In this document: in pieces, positions 8,848 through 16,018 of the stretch
Layout: each line of letters starts with the position of its first letter
How positions within the stretch are numbered: position 1 is the first letter of the stretch
NCBI GenBank assembly: GCA_016710065.1
Contig: JADJLP010000001.1
Span: forward strand, 1,240,001-1,304,000
From: Candidatus Ideonella esbjergensis
GTDB lineage: Bacteria; Pseudomonadota; Gammaproteobacteria; Burkholderiales; Burkholderiaceae_C
Length of the DNA: 64,000 nt
Direction of reading: 5' to 3'
Position numbers and translations under genes: made by a program
The notes under the pieces: generated by a model
The model's input: only the letters and a program-made list of their open reading frames with translations
The model's database searches: none
Told to the model about the DNA's origin: nothing

Positions 8848-9100
8848 CGCCTACGAGAAGGAAGTGCTGGGCGCGTTCGAGGCCGGCCAGCTCAGGTCGG
8901 TGGCCACCAAGGGCGAACTGGCCAAGTTCAAGGTGGCCGCGCGCCTGACGGCCCTCAAGGACAAGCGGGTGAACATCCGGCTGAGTTCGGGTGACCTGAA
9001 CGACATCCAGGTGCGGGCACTGCAAGAGGGTGTGCCCTACCAGACGCTGATCGCCAGCGTGCTGCACAAGTACGTCACGGGGCGCCTGACCGAGCGTTGA
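8834..9100 (+). CDS. CopG/BrnA-like antitoxin
   Basis: An 88-residue protein starting MPKIDAYEKEVLGAF, translated from an ATG inside the end of the toxin gene. The C-terminal half carries a ribbon-helix-helix-like segment (KRVNIRLSSGDLNDIQ followed by RALQEGVPYQTLI), typical of antitoxins that bind both the toxin and their own promoter. It should neutralise the upstream BrnT-like protein and autorepress the pair. A decayed partial copy of this gene lies about 490 bases downstream (9417-9513). Confidence 0.8.
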   Translation: MPKIDAYEKEVLGAFEAGQLRSVATKGELAKFKVAARLTALKDKRVNIRLSSGDLNDIQVRALQEGVPYQTLIASVLHKYVTGRLTER

Positions 9101-9230
9101 GTGCCTGTGGGGGGCGCGCGGAAATGACAGGCTGGAGGCCAGCAGCGTGCACAGTTCTTCGTCGTTGTATTTGTGTACACATGGATGCACAAGCCCGGCA
9201 TCTCCTCCTCCCTCCGCGAAGGCGTCTGAC

Positions 9231-9437
9231 ATGGAATCCACCAAGGTAGGCATCCGCGAGTTCCGCGCCGGGCTGGCAGAGTACATCTCTTCAGAAGCCC
9301 CGGTGGCCGTCAATCGGCATGGGCAGACCGTGGGTTACTTCATCCCCACCCACGGCCAGGTCGCGGCCGACGTGGCCTCGCTGAAGAAGGCGTCGGCCGA
9401 ACTGGACCGACTGCTATCAAGGTGGCCGCCCGCCTGA
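9231..9437 (+). CDS. Orphan Phd/YefM-like antitoxin with an acquired C-terminal tail
   Basis: A 68-residue protein beginning MESTKVGIREFRAGLAEYIS and containing VNRHGQTVGYFIP, the usual N-terminal fold of Phd/YefM antitoxins. No Doc, RelE or VapC toxin follows, so it appears to be an orphan. The last residues (SRWPPA) and the stop codon derive from a partial copy of the nearby CopG-like antitoxin gene read in another frame, so the natural C terminus (usually the toxin-binding part) has been replaced. It may still bind DNA through the N-terminal domain. Confidence 0.75.
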   Translation: MESTKVGIREFRAGLAEYISSEAPVAVNRHGQTVGYFIPTHGQVAADVASLKKASAELDRLLSRWPPA

Positions 9438-9513
9438 CGGCCCTCAAGGACAAGCGGGTGAACATCCGACCGAGTTCGGGTGATCGAACGACATCCAGGT
9501 GCGGGCGCGGCAA
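9417..9513 (+). pseudogene. Decayed duplicate of the CopG-like antitoxin
   Basis: These 97 bases are a direct repeat of 8928-9025, inside the intact antitoxin gene, with a few substitutions (for example ggctgag to gaccgag) and a one-base loss where gtgacctgaac has become gtgatcgaac. The copy has neither a start nor an end of its own. It joins directly to the end of the Phd-like gene, supplying that gene's stop codon, and is followed at 9529-9566 by fragments of the REP-like palindrome. Confidence 0.88.
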
Positions 9514-9567
9514 GCGTGCGTGAGGGCCGTCATTCCCGCACGGCCACCGTCATTCCTGCGAAGACGC

Positions 9568-10161
9568 TCAGGGCCTGGCGATCATGTATTCGATGGCCGC
9601 GCGGATCTCGGGGTCGCTCACGTCGTTGAGGCCGCCGCGCGCGGGCATGGCCTTGTGGCCGCCGATGGCCGATTTCACCAGGGCCTGCACGCCATTGGGC
9701 AGGCGTGGGCGCCAGTCGTCGAGCGAGCCGATGCGCGGCGCGCCGTCGGTGCCCTGGGCGTGGCAGCTGGTGCAACGCTCTTGCACCAGCTGGGCGCCGC
9801 TGCGCAGTTTGGCCAGGGTGTAAGCCTTGTTGGTGTCGAACGAGGTGCCACCGCTGACGATGTAGGCGACGGCGCGGGTGATCTCCAGGTCGCTCAGCTT
9901 GGCCTGCCCGCCGTGCGCCGGCATCTTGCGTACGCCGGTGATGGCGTTGCGGGTCAGCTCCTGCAGGCCCAGCGAGGCGCGCTGGCGCCAGGCCGCACGG
10001 TCGGCAATGGCCGGGGCGCCTTCAGTGCCGGTGGCATGGCAGGACGAGCAAACCGCCTCGTACACGGCCTTGCCGCCGCGGTCGCCCGGGGCGGCCCAGG
10101 CCAGGGTGGTGGCGGAAAAGACCAGCGCGAGGCCGGCAGCGGTGCGGTGCAGCGAAATCAT
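9568..10161 (-). CDS. Diheme c-type cytochrome (cytochrome c5-like)
   Basis: A periplasmic electron carrier of 197 residues. A signal peptide (about residues 1-24, ending AWAA) precedes two similar cytochrome domains, each with a haem c motif: CSSCH at 38-42 and CTSCH at 130-134. Candidate sixth ligands are the methionines in KMPAHGG (M80) and AMPARGG. The repeated pattern SCHATGTEGAP...MPAHGG suggests duplication of a single c5-type domain. No oxidase gene lies beside it, so its partners are unknown. Confidence 0.92.
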   Translation of the reverse strand: MISLHRTAAGLALVFSATTLAWAAPGDRGGKAVYEAVCSSCHATGTEGAPAIADRAAWRQRASLGLQELTRNAITGVRKMPAHGGQAKLSDLEITRAVAYIVSGGTSFDTNKAYTLAKLRSGAQLVQERCTSCHAQGTDGAPRIGSLDDWRPRLPNGVQALVKSAIGGHKAMPARGGLNDVSDPEIRAAIEYMIARP

Positions 10162-10269
10162 GGCAGTTCCTGTGTTGGCGCTTGCGACGCGCCAAAGGCG
10201 GTCGTGTTCAGCCTATCGGCCAACGCCCACGCATCTTGAGACTGCCCGGCCGCAGCGGCGGCCATCTGT

Positions 10270-11457
10270 TCACTGCACGGCCGACCCGGCACCTGGCCGG
10301 GCCAGGGACTGCAGCCAAGCCAGCTTGGCGGCGTAGAGGTTCTGGGTGCCGGGCTGAGGGCTCTGCTGCAGGGCCAGGGTCAGTTCGCGCTGCGCTTCCT
10401 CGGCCCGCCCGAGCTTCCACTCGGCCTGGGCGAGGGCGAAGTGGAACTCGTGGTAATCGGGGTCGCGCACCAGTTCTTTCCTGAACCAGTCGCGGGCGGT
10501 CAGCGCGTCGCCAGCCCGCAGCGCCGCCATGCCCAGGTTGTAGAACTCGAACGGGGCCACTTTCTCCAGTTGGCGCAACGTGGTGGCGGTGGCCTCGGCC
10601 TCGGTTTGGCGGCCCTGGGCGCGCAAGGCCAACACCAGGTTGTTCAGGCCCTGGGTGTGGGCGGGGGCCAGGCCCAGCAGATGGCGCAGGCTGGTCTCGG
10701 CGGCCTGGGGTTGCCCGTGGCGCAGGTACACCACCGCCAGGGTGTTGTAGGCAGGGTGGAATGACGGGTCTTGCAAGACGGCGGCGCGGGCCCAGGCATA
10801 CGCCTTGTCCAGATCCTGGTCGGCCAGGGCTTCGGCGGCGCGGTTGTTCATGAACATGGCCAGCACGGTGCGCTCGGTCAGCGGCCGTGTGCGCAGGGTT
10901 TGGGCTTCGGCGGGCGGCAGGAAATCAATGGTGAGCTGCCGGTTGGGGTCGTAGCCGCGCCACTCACCCAGCATGGGGCGGCCCAGCGTCACGTTCACAT
11001 GGCCGCTGGACACGTACAGGCCGGCCTGGCGGCTCCAGAGTTCGTCGGTCACCACCTCCTGGAAGTGTGCTTGCAGGCCCAGTTCTTTCGCCAGCGCGGC
11101 GGTGAGGATCACCAGCGACAGGCAGTTGCCGCTGCGGCTCTCAAAGGCCTGGGCGGCGGTGCGGGTGGTGCTGGCGTCGTACTGCAGCTTGAGCCAAGCA
11201 GGTTGGGTGAGCGCAGTCACCAGGCCTTGCACCGGGCCTTGGCGCTTGAGCAGTGGCGCCATCTCGCGGTGCAGGTACTGGCGCATGGGGTCAGAGACGG
11301 CCATGGCCTGCTCGGGCCCCAGGGCCTCGGTCACGGGCGCAAAGGCCGCGTCGTGCCACAGGCTGGCGGGCGGTGGCGGTGGCACAGGTGGCAGGCTGCT
11401 GCAGGCCACCAAAAAAATGCTGAGCCACAGGGTGCAGAAATGCAGGTAGCGGCGCAT
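10270..11457 (-). CDS. TPR lipoprotein with a transglutaminase-like domain
   Basis: A 395-residue envelope protein. It starts at ATG 11457, preceded by AAGGAG; a longer frame upstream lacks support. The signal sequence ends in the lipobox LVAC, so the protein is probably a lipoprotein. After a Pro-rich stretch, residues about 100-180 resemble a transglutaminase-like fold (ESRSGNCLSLVILTAALAKE with a Cys, and the histidine in SSGHVNV). The second half consists of tetratricopeptide repeats (HPAYNTLAVVYLRHGQ, HTQGLNNLVLALRAQG, EFYNLGMAALRAGD, HEFHFALAQAEWKLG). It may act as an envelope scaffold or peptidase-like factor; the substrate is unknown. Confidence 0.8.
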   Translation of the reverse strand: MRRYLHFCTLWLSIFLVACSSLPPVPPPPPASLWHDAAFAPVTEALGPEQAMAVSDPMRQYLHREMAPLLKRQGPVQGLVTALTQPAWLKLQYDASTTRTAAQAFESRSGNCLSLVILTAALAKELGLQAHFQEVVTDELWSRQAGLYVSSGHVNVTLGRPMLGEWRGYDPNRQLTIDFLPPAEAQTLRTRPLTERTVLAMFMNNRAAEALADQDLDKAYAWARAAVLQDPSFHPAYNTLAVVYLRHGQPQAAETSLRHLLGLAPAHTQGLNNLVLALRAQGRQTEAEATATTLRQLEKVAPFEFYNLGMAALRAGDALTARDWFRKELVRDPDYHEFHFALAQAEWKLGRAEEAQRELTLALQQSPQPGTQNLYAAKLAWLQSLARPGAGSAVQ

Positions 11458-11651
11458 GGCATCACTCCTTGAGGGTATTTCCCCCGTTCTGACGCTCCAT
11501 TCACCCTCCGGCTTGTCAGCCGCAGCAAGGCAATGGGCTTGGATACTACGCCGCAACGTTGGCCTTGTGGCCCTCAGTAGTTTCAGGTCTGGTGGCGGGC
11601 TGCGGCCTCGTGCATCATCAAAATCAAAATCAGAACATTCCCCACATTGTC

Positions 11652-12548
11652 ATGTCCGCCACCCCCTTCCAGGTTCTGTGCCTGGCACCCCAGGCCCCAG
11701 ATCTCATCACCTCGGCCTTTGGTCCGTTCATCGTGCAAACCTGCGCCAGCCTGGCCGTGGTGGATGAGCACCTGAACCAGCACCCCTTCGATGCCCTGCT
11801 GGTGGATTTGAGCGGCCCCGTGAACCTCGACAAGCTCATCCACTGGGCGGGTTTGCCCCGGGCGGTGCTGGAATCGGCCGTGGTGGCTGTGGGGCGCGAG
11901 CCACTGCCGTCCGATTGTTTGAAACTGTTGCAATTGGGCGTGCGCGACGTGCTCTCGGCCCGCGAGGTCAGCTCTGAATCACTGGGCCGTTCGCTGCGCC
12001 TGGTGATAGAGCGCAAGCGGCTCGATGACTCGGCCCGCCGCGCCTACAGCATAGACCTGACCACCGGCCTGCCCAACCACCACCAGCTGCTGGAACACAT
12101 GACCCATTTGCTGGCCCTGCGCGAGCGCGAGCCGGCGCCCATGGCGCTGATCGTGCTGCAGGTGGATGGCTTTCGAAATGTGGAAGCCTCGCTGGGCACC
12201 GAGGCCGCCAACGTGCTGCGCCGCAAGGCGGCAGTGCGTTTGCGCGCCTCGCTGCGCGCCAGCGACGTGGTGGCCTCGCTGGGCCGCGACATGTTTGCCG
12301 TGCTGCTGGCCTGGATGGACGCTGAGGACGATGCCGAGCGGGTGGCGTTGAAGCTCTTGCAATCGGCGAGCGGCCCGTTCACGGTGGCCGGGCAGGCGGT
12401 GCCGGTGGCTGCACGCTTTGGGCTGAGCCAGTACCCCGCGCATGGCAAGGATGCGCAAAGCCTGATGCGACGCGCGGTGAGCCAAGCCGCAGGCGCGGGC
12501 GTGGGCCGCATGCTGGGTTTGACGGACGCGGCGAATGACAGCGCTTGA
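11652..12548 (+). CDS. Degenerate GGDEF-domain protein with a receiver-like N terminus
   Basis: A 298-residue protein. ATG 11652 was chosen because the upstream extension (His/Gln-rich) does not look coding. The first 120 residues resemble a response-regulator receiver fold (FDALLVDLSGP, LGVRDVLSA), although the usual acidic triad is not evident. From DLTTGLPNHHQLLEHM the sequence follows diguanylate cyclase domains, but the active-site GGDEF is replaced by LGRDM, so cyclase activity is very unlikely. It may sense or bind cyclic-di-GMP, or act through protein contacts. It is transcribed away from the TPR lipoprotein gene. Confidence 0.8.
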   Translation: MSATPFQVLCLAPQAPDLITSAFGPFIVQTCASLAVVDEHLNQHPFDALLVDLSGPVNLDKLIHWAGLPRAVLESAVVAVGREPLPSDCLKLLQLGVRDVLSAREVSSESLGRSLRLVIERKRLDDSARRAYSIDLTTGLPNHHQLLEHMTHLLALREREPAPMALIVLQVDGFRNVEASLGTEAANVLRRKAAVRLRASLRASDVVASLGRDMFAVLLAWMDAEDDAERVALKLLQSASGPFTVAGQAVPVAARFGLSQYPAHGKDAQSLMRRAVSQAAGAGVGRMLGLTDAANDSA

Positions 12549-12576
12549 GGGTGACGCTGTCATTCCCGCGCTGCCC

Positions 12577-12649
12577 CGTCATTCCCGCGAAGGCGGGATT
12601 CCAGTGTTCTCAGCGGTGCCCGTGGATTCCCGCCTTCGCGGGAATGACG
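12577..12649. repeat. REP-like palindrome pair
   Basis: A copy of the intergenic element at 12577-12603 faces its inverse at 12624-12649, with a 20-base centre. They lie between the convergent ends of the degenerate GGDEF gene and gabD and could serve as a two-way transcription stop. A third partial arm (gtcattcccgcg) precedes them at about 12559. Confidence 0.85.
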
Positions 12650-12656
12650 ATCCTGT

Positions 12657-14135
12657 TTACTTCAGGATGTCACCCAGGCACAGGTACTTCAGCTCCACGT
12701 AGTCGTCCATGCCCTGGTGTGCGCCTTCGCGGCCCAGGCCTGATTGCTTGACGCCACCAAACGGCACTTCGGCCGTCGAGATCAGGCCGGTGTTCACCCC
12801 CACCATGCCGTACTCCAGCGCCTCGCCCACACGGAAGATGCGGCCGATGTCGCGGCTGTAGAAGTAGCTGGCCAGGCCGAACTCTGTGGCGTTGGCCAGT
12901 GCGATCGCCTCGGCCTCGGTGCTGAAGCGGAACACCGGCGCCACCGGGCCGAAGGTTTCTTCCTTGCTGCACAGCATCTCGGGCGTCACGTTGGCCAGCA
13001 CCGTGGGCGTGTAGAAGCGCTCGCCAATGCGGCTGCCGCCCACCACCACCTTGGCGCCCTTGGCCAGGGCGTCGGCCACATGGCCTTCCACCTTGGCGAT
13101 GGCCGCGTCGTCGATCATCGGGCCCTGGTGGATGCCGGCCTCGAAGCCATTGCCCACCTTGATGGCGCTGGCCTTGGCGGCGAGTTTTTCCACGAACTGG
13201 TCGTACACGCTGTCCTGCACGTAGAAACGGTTGGTGCAAACGCAGGTCTGGCCCGAGTTGCGGTACTTGCTCACTGCGGCGCCCTCGGCGGCCGAATCCA
13301 GATCGGCGTCGTCGAAGACGATGAAGGGTGCGTTGCCGCCCAGCTCCAGCGCCAGCTTCTTCACCGTGGGTGCGCATTGCGCGGCCAGGATGCGGCCGAC
13401 CTCGGTGGAGCCGGTGAACGAGAGGTGCCGCACCACGTCCGAACTGCACAGCACTTTGCCCACTTCGATGGATTGCTCGGCATCGGCGGTGACGATGTTC
13501 AGCACCCCCGCCGGCATGCCCGCGCGCTGCGCCAGCTCGGCCACGGCCAGGGCGCTGAGCGGCGTGGCCTCGGCCGGCTTGATCACCACCGGGCAGCCGG
13601 CGGCCAGGGCCGGCGCCACTTTGCGGGTGATCATGGCGATGGGGAAGTTCCAGGGCGTGATGGCCGCGCACACGCCGATGGGCTGCTTGATGACCAGATA
13701 GCGCTTGTTGGCATCGGTGGTGGGGATGGTTTCGCCGTAGACACGCTTGGCCTCTTCGGCAAACCACTCCAGGAAGCTGGCGCCATAGCCCACCTCGCCC
13801 TTGGCCTCGGCCAGCGGCTTGCCCTGCTCGGCCGTCATGATGCGGGCCAGGTCGTCGGCGTTGGCGTGCAGCAGATGGAACCACTTCATCAGGATGGCCG
13901 CGCGCTCCTTGGCGGTCTTGGCACGCCAGGCCGGCCAGGCCTTGTTGGCCGCCACGATGGCGTGGTGCGTGCCTTCGGCGCCCAGGTTGGCCACGTCGGC
14001 CAGCTTCAGGCCGGTGGCCGGGTCGGTCACGTCGAAGCGGGCATTGCCGGCCACCCACTCGCCATTGATCAGCGCGTCGGTCTTGAGCAGGCTGGGGTCG
14101 TTCAGGGCCGCCAGCGGCGAGGTCTTCATGTCCAT
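12657..14135 (-). CDS. gabD: Succinate-semialdehyde dehydrogenase (NADP+) GabD
   Basis: An aldehyde dehydrogenase that oxidises succinate semialdehyde to succinate, the last step of 4-aminobutyrate catabolism. The 492-residue product starts at ATG 14135 (MDMKTSPLA), preceded by a good site (aaggagacacc); longer frames are not needed. Visible features are TPWNFPIAMITRK (cofactor-binding region), FTGSTEVGR, the catalytic glutamate in LELGGNAP and the catalytic cysteine in NSGQTCVC. It lies downstream of gabT and an NTF2-like gene on the same strand, with about 70 bases between, so co-transcription is likely. Confidence 0.95.
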   Translation of the reverse strand: MDMKTSPLAALNDPSLLKTDALINGEWVAGNARFDVTDPATGLKLADVANLGAEGTHHAIVAANKAWPAWRAKTAKERAAILMKWFHLLHANADDLARIMTAEQGKPLAEAKGEVGYGASFLEWFAEEAKRVYGETIPTTDANKRYLVIKQPIGVCAAITPWNFPIAMITRKVAPALAAGCPVVIKPAEATPLSALAVAELAQRAGMPAGVLNIVTADAEQSIEVGKVLCSSDVVRHLSFTGSTEVGRILAAQCAPTVKKLALELGGNAPFIVFDDADLDSAAEGAAVSKYRNSGQTCVCTNRFYVQDSVYDQFVEKLAAKASAIKVGNGFEAGIHQGPMIDDAAIAKVEGHVADALAKGAKVVVGGSRIGERFYTPTVLANVTPEMLCSKEETFGPVAPVFRFSTEAEAIALANATEFGLASYFYSRDIGRIFRVGEALEYGMVGVNTGLISTAEVPFGGVKQSGLGREGAHQGMDDYVELKYLCLGDILK

Positions 14136-14205
14136 GGTGTCTCCTTGCGCCCGATTCAGGCGGGTTTCGTCGTGCACTCTACCAAGGCAAAGGGCATCGA
14201 CCCGG

Positions 14206-14583
14206 TCAGCTTTTGGGTCGTGGCTGGGCCATGGCAAAGGTGGCCTTGGCGATGAGCCCCTCTTTCACCTCATAGAGGCAGATCATTTCAATCACCGCGA
14301 GGCCAGTGGGCATGGTTCGGGTGACCAACTCGTGGTCGACAACGATGTTGGCCATCACAGTTCGCGACAGCAACTCGGCGTGCAGGGCCACGTCGTCGAA
14401 CCGCTCCATCATGCGCTCACGCATGGCCTTCCGGCCGGAAGCCAGCAAGCCACCGTGCAACAGAAACTGCTCCGCATCGGCATGGTAGGTGGCCAGCCAT
14501 GCCTCCAATTGATGCGCGTTGTAGGCGTCCAACTGCCGTTGCACGACCAGCTTCGCAGGGGCTTCGGCACCGGAGGTGGTCAT
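14206..14583 (-). CDS. NTF2-like (SnoaL-type) small protein between gabT and gabD
   Basis: A 125-residue protein whose pattern (KLVVQRQLDAYNAHQLEAWLATYHADAE, later MICLYEVKEGLIAKATF) fits the cone-shaped NTF2/SnoaL/steroid-isomerase-like fold, which covers small-molecule isomerases, hydrolases and binding proteins. The start ATG overlaps the gabT stop codon (ATGA arrangement), so translation is probably coupled and the gene belongs to the GABA operon. No known step of the GABA pathway requires it; it could bind or detoxify an intermediate such as succinate semialdehyde. No signal peptide is seen. Confidence 0.75.
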   Translation of the reverse strand: MTTSGAEAPAKLVVQRQLDAYNAHQLEAWLATYHADAEQFLLHGGLLASGRKAMRERMMERFDDVALHAELLSRTVMANIVVDHELVTRTMPTGLAVIEMICLYEVKEGLIAKATFAMAQPRPKS

Positions 14584-15884
14584 GCGCCAGCGGCCTTCAG
14601 GGCCTCGCCCAGCACGGCCAAACCTTCATCGAGCAACGCGTCGCTGGCGGTGAGCGGCACCAGGATGCGGATCACGTTGGCGTACACGCCGCACGAGAGC
14701 AGCACCAGGCCGCGCTTGAGCCCTTCGGCGCAGACGCGCTTGGTGAGCTCGGGGTCGGGCTGGCTCAGGTCGCCGTTCTTGAACAGCTCGATGGCCACCA
14801 TGGCGCCCAGGCCGCGCACATCCTGGATGGCCTTGTGCTTGGCCGCCAGCGCCTTCAGGCCGGAGCTGAGCTTGGCACCCATGGCACGGCTGCGTTCCAG
14901 CAGCTTTTCCTCTTCGAACACCTCCAGCACCGCCAGCGCGGCCGCACAACCCAGCGGGCTGCCGGCATAGGTGCCGCCCAGACCGCCGGCGCCGGGCTTG
15001 TCCATGATCTCTGCCTTGCCGATCACAGCCGAGATGGGGAAGCCGCCGGCCATGCTCTTTGCCATGGTCACGATGTCGGCCGCCACGCCCCATTGCTCGC
15101 TGGCCAGCCAGGTGCCGGTGCGGCCGGCACCGGTTTGCACCTCGTCGGCAATCAGCACGATGCCGTGCTGGTCACAGAGCTTGCGCAACGCCTGCGCGAA
15201 CGCGGGCGAGGCCACGTAGAAACCGCCTTCGCCCTGCACCGGCTCCAGGATGATGGCGGCCACGCGCGCGGCCTCCACGTCGTACTTGAAGATGTGCTCC
15301 ACCGAGCGCAGTGCATCCGCCTCGGAAATGCCATGCAGCGGATTCGGAAACTCGGCGTGGTAGATCTCGGCCGGGAAGGGGCCAAAGCCGGCTTTGTACG
15401 GCGCCACCTTGCCGGTGAGCGCCATGCCCAGCAGGGTGCGGCCATGGAAGCCGCCACCGAAGGCGATGACCGCCTGACGGCCGGTGGCCGCGCGGGCGAT
15501 CTTGATGGCGTTCTCCACGGCTTCAGCGCCGCTGGAGAGGAAGTAGGCCTTCTTGGCGAAGTTGCCTGGGGTCAGGGCGATCAGCTTCTCGGCCAGCTCC
15601 ACATAGGGTTCGTAGGCCAGCACCTGGAAGCAGGTGTGGTGCACCTTGTCGAGCTGGGCCTTCACGGCGGCCACGACCCGGGGGTGGCAGTGGCCGGTGT
15701 TCAGCACCGCAATGCCGCCACCGAAATCGATGTAGCGCTTGCCCTCCACGTCCCAGACCTCGGCGTTCTCGGCGCGTTCGGCAAACACCTCGTAGGTCTG
15801 GCCCAGGCCGCTGGGCAGGGCGGCGCGGCGGCGCGCCATCAGGGCGGCGTTGGTTTTGGCGGTGACAGGTGCGTCGCGGTGCAT
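14580..15884 (-). CDS. gabT: 4-aminobutyrate aminotransferase GabT
   Basis: A PLP-dependent class III aminotransferase that transfers the amino group of GABA to 2-oxoglutarate, giving succinate semialdehyde and glutamate. The 434-residue product starts at ATG 15884 (MHRDAPVTAK). Visible motifs are DFGGGIAVLNTGHCHP, the PLP-contact region SSGAEAVENAIK, the aspartate in LIADEVQTGAGRTG and the Schiff-base lysine in TMAKSMAGGFP. It is first in the gabT / NTF2-like / gabD order, and a MocR-type activator is divergently encoded. Confidence 0.95.
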   Translation of the reverse strand: MHRDAPVTAKTNAALMARRRAALPSGLGQTYEVFAERAENAEVWDVEGKRYIDFGGGIAVLNTGHCHPRVVAAVKAQLDKVHHTCFQVLAYEPYVELAEKLIALTPGNFAKKAYFLSSGAEAVENAIKIARAATGRQAVIAFGGGFHGRTLLGMALTGKVAPYKAGFGPFPAEIYHAEFPNPLHGISEADALRSVEHIFKYDVEAARVAAIILEPVQGEGGFYVASPAFAQALRKLCDQHGIVLIADEVQTGAGRTGTWLASEQWGVAADIVTMAKSMAGGFPISAVIGKAEIMDKPGAGGLGGTYAGSPLGCAAALAVLEVFEEEKLLERSRAMGAKLSSGLKALAAKHKAIQDVRGLGAMVAIELFKNGDLSQPDPELTKRVCAEGLKRGLVLLSCGVYANVIRILVPLTASDALLDEGLAVLGEALKAAGA

Positions 15885-15946
15885 GGCAGATCCTCGGTGT
15901 GAACAATCGAAGCTGCACTCTATGCCTGTTCGGGTGCCCGCTACCA

Positions 15947-16008
15947 TGTACAGACGGCCCCCACACAGCGCGCACTGTGCAGGCCCCGCTCCCTGTACAC
16001 CGCACTGT
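15947..16008. promoter_or_regulatory. Candidate GabR operator region between gabT and gabR
   Basis: The 134-base gap between divergent gabT and gabR holds two copies of TGTACA (15947-15952 and 15994-15999) and two copies of GCACTGT (15972-15978 and 16002-16008, 30 bases apart). MocR regulators typically bind pairs of direct repeats upstream of the aminotransferase they control, so these are the natural candidates. Matching to a known GabR box is not possible by eye. Confidence 0.5.
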
Positions 16009-16018
16009 TCGTCTGGCC

